Source of the DNA: Oreocharis arfaki
Lineage: Eukaryota; Chordata; Aves; Passeriformes; Paramythiidae
Reading direction: 5' to 3'
Assembly: GCA_013398015.1 (NCBI GenBank)
Contig: VZRR01008215.1
Span: 474,827 to 538,826, forward strand
DNA length: 64,000 nt
Shown: positions 48,243 to 57,963 of the stretch, piece after piece
How positions within the stretch are numbered: position 1 is the stretch's first letter
Layout of the letters: each line of letters begins with the position of its first letter
The notes under the pieces: generated by a model
What the model saw: the letters and a program-made list of their open reading frames with translations, nothing else
What the model was told of the DNA's origin: nothing
Databases searched by the model: none
Position numbers and translations under genes: made by a program

Positions 48243-51200
48243 TTAGTCTTGCTTCACTTCACCCTTTAATCGCCTTTTCATGCGTGAATACGGGCTGATT
48301 GTGTCATCCATCACGAAGTCATACAGTACTTTTATCCAAGAGTTATATTGGGGCAGGTTGTCATAGTATTCAGCTGCTATTTTCTTCACCTGAAGGAGAA
48401 ATATGAGGTTTATTTACTAGTTATATTAACATCAGTTGTGACAACTTTACAACCTTCAACGTGTACCTAGTAATGTGCAACAGCACAGTAAGTTTCATTC
48501 CAGAAGTTAGCTTCTACAGGAAAGGCCACTTGTGCCACAGAGAGAACGTTCCTTGAAGGAAAAAGCAATTCCCTAGTTGTTAAATAAGCCTCACGTGAAG
48601 CTTTTGGAGCTGGCCAGAACAAACTCTGCTAACACTCCAAAGTCCCTTCGCTGTGCTACCTACAGGATGATGGAGCTCACAAAAGCAAGTGGTTTGGTTG
48701 CTATTGAAAGTGTGTGACTCAATTCAGTGCTGACTCATAGATATACAAGTAACAGTAAAAAGGATGTTTTAAGTTCTAGGAAGAGATGTTTAACACAGTT
48801 ATTTTTACATGTAGTTTCAAATCTCAGTACTCAGAAGAAAAAAGCATTTTATTTATGAGGAACATTTTGTTTATGAAGACAGACTTCAAAGAATGAATAT
48901 AAACTGCTTCCAAAGACTCTCTTCTCAGCTGCACATGTTGACTAGACCACTATTTAAACTGAGAGCAGCAGCTTCAGTTAGTTCTTTACTGCTATTTAGG
49001 GCCAACCACTTAAAGCCTTAAAAACATGAAAAGAATAAAAAGGATTTTTCACAATATTCCATAGCTTCAGTCAGAATAATATCAATCTGTATGAGCAACA
49101 AAGAAACCCAAGATATTTAAATGCTTGGTTTGAAGGCAAAGCATGTTTTGACCCATCATCACATCTATAGAGTACTGCACACAGGCAAGGTACTTTTACT
49201 CAATAGCAATAATTCTCAGCTCACCAGTGCTGAGGAATCGAGTGTTCAGTACTTAGGGATCTTTAGCACACAGCACAGCAGAGTCCAGTCCAATCAAATT
49301 AACTCCACTGTTCCGAAAGAAGGCTTTGTTTTCTTATCAGAGCTGTGGATTACAAGTCCTGCAGCAGAACTGGGTATTTACCCCTAGAATTAAAGACTTG
49401 AAAAAATTCATGCCCTGCTTACACAGCTAAAGTACTCGTGCAAGAAGTGAAATGCTGGTTCACAGCACAGACCCCGGTATCAAAGGTGAGCTAAAGCAGC
49501 TTTTGCAGTATTTGAAAGATTAAATCTATGAATAAAAGAAATCATTTCTCTTTAGAAAAAAACCCATATAAAACAAAAAACCCACACAAAGCCTCAACAA
49601 ATCAATTGCGTGATCTACCTGCCCTGCTAGAAGTGCTGACACAGTCACTTCAGCTGCACTTCCACCCCTGACAACGGAAATACCAATCAAGCTTAGACTG
49701 CACCAGAGGGACGATCTTACAAGGTCTCACTAGTGCCAAGTGCAATAACAAAGCTGTAAGACCAACACCACAGCTCCTGTCAACTTGCAAATTTAATGTC
49801 TGATGAAAAACTGAAATTTTAGATGTCACCCTGAAGTCTGTGTTCCCATGCTCCAGCTGGGAAACATGGATACTGTGAGAAGGAAGCTCCTGCCTGTAAG
49901 AAGCAAAGGTTGAAGTGAGGAGAAACTTCACCTCTGCTGCTCATGCAGGCATGACAGGTCTAAGTCCTGGCTTAGAACTCTTAATTCTGCCAGTGTACAG
50001 CTGATAATTATTTAGGGTTCAAAGGCTCTTGCTAGAGAAAACTGAAGTGCTCTAGTGTAGAAAAGTTATTTTAAACATCTGTCAACAGTAAAATAAACAT
50101 TACCAGTACCTCAAACCCTCTCTTTTCTCCTACCAGAAAATGTCCCTGCTAGAAGAGACTGAAGGATAAACACACATTACAATACTGCCCTTAACATTTC
50201 AAAGACAGAGATAACAAATCTCCAGAGTTATCTGCAACCTCTTAACTAGTTTTTTTGCATACTTACAAACAAGAATTCAGAAGAGGGGTTGTAATTACAG
50301 AACGCTAAAGTTAGTGCAAAGCATAGGACGTGCGTTCCCTCCCCTCTCCTTTTATGGAAGAGGCTTGAGCCGCAGCACATGGGAAGCTTGTTCAGGATAA
50401 CACTAAAATGATAAATAATTACCTCCTTTATCACTCAACTATCAACTCAAAAATATTGTGGGGTTTTTGTTTGTTTGTTTGCTATTCCCCAGCCTATTCT
50501 GCTGTCAGGGCTCTACCCTGTTTTCATGTTAAAGTAGGCCTTAATTTAAGAAAAAGTAATAATCTTGGAAGGAAACTTACCAGTGGAAGGCTCTTGCCAG
50601 GAATATTGGGGAAGTCATGATGTTCATTGTGATAGCCAACATTAAAAGTGAGCAAATTAAGTGGCCCATAGTAGGAATAGGTCTCATGTCCTTTTAAAAA
50701 CATGTAATGTTCAGCTATGAAGTGTCCTGAAATTGGGTGCAACCCAAGACCAAGTACTGAACCAGCAAGCATGTAAAAAATTGATTTGACACCCCATAAA
50801 TAATATATTGTGACATCAAAGGCGAGCTGAGCCAAGAGATTGATTATTTCAAGTCGAGTGATGGGTTTAGGATTGATGCAGAGAGGTCTTATGGCGTAGA
50901 AAAAAGGCTGAAGAACAATCCACATGAACTTCCTAAAAGGGGTGCAGAAAAACCAGCCTTCGAAGTTGGTAGGAATGTCCACATCGATGCCGTCACCGCC
51001 TAAGTAACGATGATGATCCATGTGGTACCTCTTGAAGGATATGGAGTAGGGGAGACCAAGAGGGAGGTTGGCAAATATTCCAAACCATCGATTCCACATG
51101 GCTTTGCAGTTGCCAAAGGCACTATTGTGGGAGATCTCATGAATAGCCAGAGTCATGGAGTGGCTAATACAGCTTCCAAAAACGTAAGCCCAGAAGACCA

Positions 51201-51323
51201 CCCATTTCCAATCCAAGTCTTTAACCAGATAGAATGCAGTCAACTGCGCCAGAACCATCAGCACGACCACCCAGATCAGGTTGTAGTCTGGCTTCATCAA
51301 TGCTTTTATCTCTGGATGTTTAG
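48243..51323 (-). CDS. DEGS1: DEGS1, sphingolipid delta-4 desaturase (exons 2-3; first coding exon missing)
   Basis: Two minus-strand exons were read. Exon 2 is 50581-51323, from (A)KHPEIKALMKPDYNLIW to GKSLPL; exon 3 is 48243-48389, VKKIAAEYYDNLPQYN to GEVKQD and stop. Together they give residues about 28-323 of a 323-residue family protein. DEGS1 converts dihydroceramide to ceramide in the ER membrane using O2 and cytochrome b5. The three di-iron histidine boxes are intact: HEISH (about residue 89), HMDHH (about 128) and HNEHH (about 259), with hydrophobic membrane stretches between them. Exon 2 starts in phase 1, so an upstream exon encoding about 27 residues is required. No such exon is visible, and it probably lies in the N run at 51885-52507. 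The C-terminus (KQD) differs from the human ending (VLE). The gene is tandem with FBXO28 and convergent with NVL. Confidence 0.96.
48390..50580 (-). other. DEGS1: DEGS1 intron 2
   Basis: A 2.2-kb intron with GTAAGT donor (50580 leftward) and CCTTCAG acceptor. No recognisable repeat or RNA gene was found. Confidence 0.7.
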
Positions 51324-51884
51324 CTAGACGGGAAAAAATTAAATTTAAAAAGTTATTTCAAAGCTCCCCTCACAACTAGCCCAGTTAGATGAGAGTTTTT
51401 TCTTCTCTTTGTCCCAATTAGGAGTTGTCTGTAAAGGTAACGAAAACACATGACCTTTCCACTTGTGATATTTACTGCTATAATGAATCATCCGGAATCA
51501 AGTCATTTTAGCACTTTTACGTTGCTCAGCAACTAGACATGGATATGGCAAGCACCAGTACCACCTCCAGCCTCCTCAGGAAGGAAATGGCTCTGAGCTG
51601 TCAACCCACCCGTAATTCAGAAGGGCTCAGGAAAGCTCGGCCCCGATTTCAGCGCCGCACTCGACGCCGCTACCCGCCACCCCCGGCCGCGGGTGCCGCG
51701 GTGACCTCTGCGCGCAGCGGCCCCAGACACCGCCTCATCGCCCGTTCCGCTGGCAGGGCGCGGGCGAGGAGCGGCCCGGGGCCGCCGGGGAACCCGGGCT
51801 TCTATTCCGCCGCTCGGGATGGCAGTCCGGGCCGCCGCCGCCCCGCGCGCCGGGCTCGGCCCCCGCAGGCGGCCGCCGCCCCCC

Positions 51885-52507
51885 NNNNNNNNNNNNNNNN
51901 NNNNNNNNNNNNNNNNNNNNNNNNNNNNNNNNNNNNNNNNNNNNNNNNNNNNNNNNNNNNNNNNNNNNNNNNNNNNNNNNNNNNNNNNNNNNNNNNNNNN
52001 NNNNNNNNNNNNNNNNNNNNNNNNNNNNNNNNNNNNNNNNNNNNNNNNNNNNNNNNNNNNNNNNNNNNNNNNNNNNNNNNNNNNNNNNNNNNNNNNNNNN
52101 NNNNNNNNNNNNNNNNNNNNNNNNNNNNNNNNNNNNNNNNNNNNNNNNNNNNNNNNNNNNNNNNNNNNNNNNNNNNNNNNNNNNNNNNNNNNNNNNNNNN
52201 NNNNNNNNNNNNNNNNNNNNNNNNNNNNNNNNNNNNNNNNNNNNNNNNNNNNNNNNNNNNNNNNNNNNNNNNNNNNNNNNNNNNNNNNNNNNNNNNNNNN
52301 NNNNNNNNNNNNNNNNNNNNNNNNNNNNNNNNNNNNNNNNNNNNNNNNNNNNNNNNNNNNNNNNNNNNNNNNNNNNNNNNNNNNNNNNNNNNNNNNNNNN
52401 NNNNNNNNNNNNNNNNNNNNNNNNNNNNNNNNNNNNNNNNNNNNNNNNNNNNNNNNNNNNNNNNNNNNNNNNNNNNNNNNNNNNNNNNNNNNNNNNNNNN
52501 NNNNNNN
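51885..52507. other. Assembly gap (623 N)
   Basis: Unresolved bases. Both edges are extremely GC-rich and the right edge begins in a tandem repeat, the usual cause of such gaps in bird assemblies. The gap probably hides DEGS1 exon 1. Confidence 0.98.
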
Positions 52508-52603
52508 GGGGAGCGGAGCGCGGGAAGGAGGAGCCCTCAGAGCGGGCCCGGCCCTGAGGGGCCTGGGGAGCGGAGCGCGGGAAGGAGGAGCCCTCAGAGC
52601 GGG
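52508..52603. repeat. 57-bp-period GC-rich tandem repeat at the gap edge
   Basis: A 39-bp block starting GGGGAGCGGAGCGCGGGAAG at 52508 is repeated exactly at 52565, a period of 57 bp. Because 57 is a multiple of three, open frames across it repeat a 19-residue unit, which is not evidence of coding. More copies may lie in the N run. Confidence 0.85.
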
Positions 52604-52716
52604 GCTGCGAGGCCGCCGGCAGCACGAGCAGCGGTCCTGCGTCCTAAACCCGCCTTCCTACGAGCTGCTGTCCTGGTTTGACCCCCTGCTGACAGACCCC
52701 TGCCTAAAGGTACGGA

Positions 52717-52727
52717 ACTACAACTCC
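52717..52727 (+). promoter_or_regulatory. ZNF143/STAF-like half-site candidate
   Basis: ACTACAACTCC matches the left half of the ZNF143 promoter motif (ACTACAATTCC) with one difference. It lies at the outer edge of the DEGS1 CpG island. The right half (CAGCATGC) is not conserved. Confidence 0.4.
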
Positions 52728-52739
52728 AAACGCCTGTAC

Positions 52740-55700
52740 CAGAGTCTCCGTTTCCTTCCGTTTTTGTAGTAACATGTTTTAAGAATTTCTCTGACAAACT
52801 CCTCTGTAAGAACTAACCTCCATTTAATCTGTCACTGTACGTATTTGTCATGAAACACCGTGGGCAGTTCACAGAGAAAGATTATGTAGAAGCTGAAGCT
52901 ATTCCAAGCTGTACTTGCTTGGAATTACCCATTACCACTCTTAATAATCTAAACCAACAGACTAAAAATCCACTCAAATTAATCTAAATCAGCAGTAGTA
53001 ATAAAAACAATGGAGGGTATTATCCCAAAGTAAATTATACCTTATCTCTTCATGTAGAACTAGTATCTCAAGGTTTATGATTCGTCAGTTAGAATTTATT
53101 AGTAATAATGAGTACAAAAGGCTGATACCTACAATCTGATGAAAGTCCCACGTTCAACAGGGCTGTTGGAGAGGAAATTCAATCCCTCCTTGGAAATGTT
53201 TGCAATCTAAAGTAGTGGACAAAGCACAGGATCCATAAAACATTGCACTTCTGTGAATAGTTTGGTTTGCACGTGTTTTGATTTGTGCAGATTCGGGTGG
53301 GATTTAGAAGTGACAAACGCAGCAAGTAGGTGAGACATGGAAAAGGTTATGCTCAGCCTTTCCCTCCTTAGTCACAGAATCTGAATTGTGCAGACCGTGA
53401 GGACCGGTGCAGCATAAGAGGCTAAGCAGATGTCTGGATTTCATCAAGGTACCGTGACCTTGCAAGGTTTACTTTTTGGTCAGTGACCGTTTCACAACAA
53501 ACCAGGAAGCTTTGGGGCTGCCAGTGCAGCAGCTGACTGCAGAATCGCCAGGGCCACGAGTGTTTCACTCAGCTGCACTCTAAGCACCGCACGCAACGTT
53601 TCTGACAGCGTTCCCTTCTGCTCGTAGTTCAAATGTTAGCACTGCTATCCATCATCGTGCTAAAGACCTCCTCATCCATGGGAAGGATCCTGCCAAAAGA
53701 AGGAGTGTGTCAGCTGGCAACAGGAGCCTTGGAGGAGTGACAGCACGTCAGGAGATCAGTGAACAGAGGCAGGTTTATAGCACTGCAAACATAAATGGTC
53801 ACGAATTTCAGTAGGGCAGTTAAACAGAAGATCCCGGGTTTATAAACGAAACATTCCAGAGCAGTTATTTAAACAACTGAAAAAAAATATATTAAATAGG
53901 AAAGCTTTGGACAATATAATTACCCAAGTGTACTGGAGAGCAAAGTGTCTTTCTATTTAATTACCGAGTCTAATCACTGGTTTAAGCAGTCCTTCTAACA
54001 AATCCAGATTTATTAGGTCTTCAGCGAGCCAACAGTTTTTGTATGTGACATTCTCCTTTCCAGAGACGGTGAGATCCAGTACCTAGTGTGTATTCAGCCG
54101 GTACAAAGCTTGAACAAAAATCCTGGCATATTCACTCACATGTAAACCAAAGCCAGGAGTGCATCCTTGTCTAACGGGGAAGGTGAGATCCAGGAAGGAC
54201 AACCATAAAAGTGGAGAGCTGGCCCAGGTACAGTGCAAAGTAGCACAGAAACGCAACTGGAGACTAACAGAATAGTTCACAACTAGCAGGCATATTGCTG
54301 TAAAAAAGTCCAAACTGAATTTACTTATTCATGAAGTAACAATCTATCGCTGTAAGTTGCTAGTTACCCTCTAAAAACCGTCAGGAACTCCAAGAAACCA
54401 GGGAATCCTCTCCCATGCTGAGGCACATTCAGCTATATCCTACATCGTGCTATTTTCAAGAGGCTCTTGATGTTGAAAATGCCTTTGGCAATCTTAGTGC
54501 TCCCCACAATTCACTATCAGAAGATCTGAATAAGAGCAACTAAGTTTCTGTTCGATTCCGTCTTACCTTTCACATTAGGAAGTTTCACACAGGCATCTTT
54601 TGTAGCATTAATGAATTCAGTGATTAACGTGCAATGCTGAGCAAGTATCAACAACTGAAGTAGTTCTATTTGTTTCCATCTGTTCTTAGATCTGTGAAAT
54701 TTATCTTGTTAGGCAGGCAGTCTTTCTTCCTTCAGCGCTTCCACCTATTATACCCATTAGCTCAGGTTTGTAAGTGCTTTACAAGCTGTAGTTACATAGA
54801 AGCTGTTCAATTTGGGAAGCAAGACCTGGTTGCAAACAGCTTTTCTCTCAAAAAAGTACCACTATGGTATCTTTTGATCTCATTTTCACCATGTTCACTA
54901 GGTATACAGATTTGTAAAAACAATCCCCAACCTTACTAAGAAGCCAAAAGCAGTTTCCAAGCAAGCTGCTATTTTTAGAAAAACAGTGAAGCCGGCCTCA
55001 GTAGTTTATTTTAAGAAACTAAAGGTAAGACTTAAAATTGCTTTCTCTGTCAGCTCTGACCTTTCTTTCAATTTCAGCCCTTGACGCAAGTACTAAAACA
55101 GAACAGTGTCTGCAAATAAATCAGTTTTTTTATGTAGCTTTGCAAACTACATCTCGGTCTCACTGGTTTAAGGCTCTCCCTTGAACAGATGACACAATCA
55201 CTAATCACTGCCAACACCACCTCGAGGCTGATACACCAACTCACATAAATGTGCACAGACATTTAGAGTGAAGAGAGATTTAGTTTTAGTTCAGGTGATT
55301 CATCAGCTTGTTCACATCTTGCAAAATGCATCCTTTTTATTTAACAAGGGACAACATGGTGTCAGAAATTAATGTTCCATCTGTTTTGTCCAAATGATTT
55401 CTTCATTCTGTTTCCTCCGTGTGTATATTCCTCTGGTGCACATTCCAGCCTGACAGCCACCTGCCATCTCCCTCTCTGGGATGTGAAACAGAAAACACTG
55501 AGGGACCTTTATTGTGGAATTTCTCAGAGCTGCCTTGTAACCATCCCCTCTACCCCTCAAGTTTCATGGGCCTCATTCCATTTTACTGTCAGCACATGGA
55601 GGAGCAGGATGCACCTGCAACCCCGGAGCACGTAATACTTCCTTGAGCTGAAGGTTCCAAGTTGGCAGCGTTCACAGAGACCGTTTCCCATAACAATAGG

Positions 55701-56940
55701 CTGTTGTTTTCCAGCTCGGTTTACACACAGCCAGAGATTCCCCAACACATACAGAAATGCTACTCTTGAGTAATCTGAAACTATTTGTACACTGCGACGT
55801 TGGGGAGGGGGAAATTGTTTGCATATTCTAGAATTAATAAAGAAACTAAAGTGAAGAATATTCAGAGATGTATGAATAAACATTTTCAGTAAATGCAATT
55901 CACAGGTTTATACTTGTTCGGAAGTATTTAACCACAAGCAGCTGGTAACAGGTCCATTATAGGAATTTTTTATCACAAATACCCATTGAATGAATTTGTA
56001 TCACACAGTAATTCTAGCTGTCATGCTGACCCTTCAACTCAAAATTGTTTTTTTAAAAGATAAGGTATATGCCAGTATTTTTAAAGTGAATAGCAGGTAT
56101 CTATCTCCAGGATATACTTAGCTGTAAAAAACATTCTGAGCTGTAGAAAACCAGTACAAGCAAATGCTCCGTTAACATTTAAAGTCTTCTCTCAGAAAGC
56201 CTTTTATAATTTCCTTGATGATTAATAAAAATGCCCTTTTTTTTGGAAAAGACTCAAACTACTCAAGAAGTTTATTTGAAAACTAAATGTCTGTCAAATA
56301 TCAGGCATTTGCAATGTTACTTCTAGTAGGAGCTACTATGTTTTAGAAGTAAAAATTGTAGCTGAAGTTTCAGGAAAAATGTCAGTTTTCCACAATTACA
56401 TAATATCTGACCAGTCAACTTCTGATTTGTTTGGTGCTTTAAATACAGCCACTAGGTTATGCTGACAGCCATACAAAATGAACTTGCACTTTAACCCACA
56501 GTAGTAATGTCAAGATTGTGAACAGCTACAAATGCAGTATTTGCATTTTCAGTGCCATACCAAGTTGAATTCAGAACCACCTAAAGACAAAGCAGCAGCT
56601 GGTTAAAAAAAGAAAACATAAGTCAAATTATAAAGCTACATAGTTTAGTACATTAAAACAAAACCAAGGACAATGGTATTTGTATAAGATTCCAAAAATA
56701 TACAGATGGAGGGGCGGGGGGAATAATCACTGTACACAACTCTGAGGTGGTTAAAGTGACCAGAGAGACTGAACAGTGCAAGACATGCTTTTCCAGTTAC
56801 AAGCTCAAAACAGAAGTGCAAAAGAAATTAAAGCTTTGTCTGGAGTGATTTACCTTTTAGGATAAGGAAAGCTTAGAATATTGTCATCAGTGTTACAGAG
56901 ACATTTCCACCCCAACCCCAACACAGACACACAAAATAGT
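52740..56940. other. DEGS1 upstream / FBXO28 downstream region
   Basis: AT-rich sequence without a recognisable gene. The right part may be FBXO28 3' UTR; candidate minus-strand AATAAA hexamers are at 56271-56276 and 57628-57633. No clear transposon was identified. Confidence 0.6.
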
Positions 56941-57030
56941 TTAAGTTTTTCCATAATACAGCATTTCACTCAAACGACGTCCCCTGAGCTTGGTGACTCC
57001 AGGGACCATCTGTAGGCGTTCGATGTTGGC
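56941..57030 (-). other. Unexplained 29-codon open segment with acceptor-like boundary
   Basis: On the minus strand, TCATAG at 57036-57031 precedes an open frame starting ANIERLQMVPGV and ending SEMLYYGKT before TAA (56941-56943). It keeps several CpGs and reads like a charged C-terminal tail. It lies about 930 bp past the FBXO28 stop. It may be an alternative 3' exon, a conserved UTR element or chance. I do not recognise the peptide. Confidence 0.25.
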
Positions 57031-57627
57031 CTATGACCCAACTGATGCACAGGCAGCCTCTCTCTGTTCTCCAGCTTTGGCTAACAATAAATCCCTGCCT
57101 TCCAGGCAGGACAAGTGGCAGCCACACAGCCTGGGCTCAAACGCTCCTGCCACTCGCATCCCCAGACCAGCTCGCTGTAAGGAAGCCATTGTGCTGAAAG
57201 CAGAGGCTCAGGTATGGCTGAGGAACAAAGGAATTGCTTGACAGGTCTCTGTGCTCTCTCCCAGAGTTTGGAACAGTTTCAGGCAAGTGCTTTTGGCAGG
57301 CTGACTAAGCTGTACATGCATCTATCCATGCAAATGTAGAATATGGCTCCCAAGACCTAGAACCAGGGTGTGTGCATGTGAAGACTGGATAGAAGGCCCT
57401 TTCATGTAAGTTTACAAAAATATATAGCCAATACTGCAGCTTAAGAAGTCAGTTTTACTCATTACAGAGAACCCCAAAAAGTATTAACTACTTTTCAGAC
57501 ATTCCAGACAAGGTCACTTGTAACAAAAAAGGTCAAGTTCTCAAAAACAAGGTTTTAAAAGCGGATCTTTCCTTCAAGTGAACAGGACATCTGTTTTTAT
57601 GCTTAACCGTTTGGTCAGTTAAGACAA

Positions 57628-57633
57628 TTTATT
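57628..57633 (-). terminator. FBXO28: Candidate proximal FBXO28 polyadenylation signal
   Basis: AATAAA on the minus strand lies about 330 nt past the FBXO28 stop codon. A distal AATAAA lies at 56271-56276. Usage cannot be determined from sequence. Confidence 0.4.
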
Positions 57634-57963
57634 TAAGATTTCATGTGAACATATGCATAAACACAAATAAGTTTACTTTAAACACATCTGCACGGAAAAA
57701 AAGGTTAACCCTTCAAAACATAACAGAGCAGGTCTGGTTAGTATGTAGCTATTGCAAATCTTAAAGATTCTGTGCATTAGGCCCACCCATATAGAAAGCA
57801 GGGGAAAAGTCAATGAAAGAAAATTACTGTTCAAGTCTAAGTGGTGTTTTGAAGAGCCAGCAGCCTAAGTGACACCATGAAGCTGGTCACAGTATCCAAA
57901 CAAGCAGACCTGCTTGGGCTACTAGAGCAGTGTATCCTCCTGAAGGCGCCATCTCCTCCCGAG

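Larger units (their letters stand above)
51640..52680. promoter_or_regulatory. CpG island at the DEGS1 5' end, interrupted by an assembly gap
   Basis: Sequence flanking the N run is very GC- and CpG-rich on both sides (51640-51884 and 52508-52680). Its position upstream of DEGS1 exon 2 makes it the likely DEGS1 promoter and first-exon region. The core is not sequenced. Confidence 0.8.

Noticed and set aside
50524..51300. A single-exon 258-residue desaturase with its own start and C-terminus
   Set aside because: It is DEGS1 exon 2 read through its donor into the intron (ending SFLPRLLLFLK...), starting at an internal TTG. True exon limits are 50581-51323.
51539..52769. Long open frames of up to 380 codons spanning the N run
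   Set aside because: Most of their length is N, and the rest is GC-rich or repeat sequence without stops. No recognisable protein.
53140..53230. Possible CR1 remnant (GGGCTGTTGGAGAGGAAATT)
   Set aside because: The similarity to CR1 is too short and lacks the ordered hallmark blocks seen in the accepted copies.
56990..57241. 83-codon plus-strand frame
   Set aside because: No recognisable motif. It is antisense to the more coding-like minus-strand segment and lacks support of its own.
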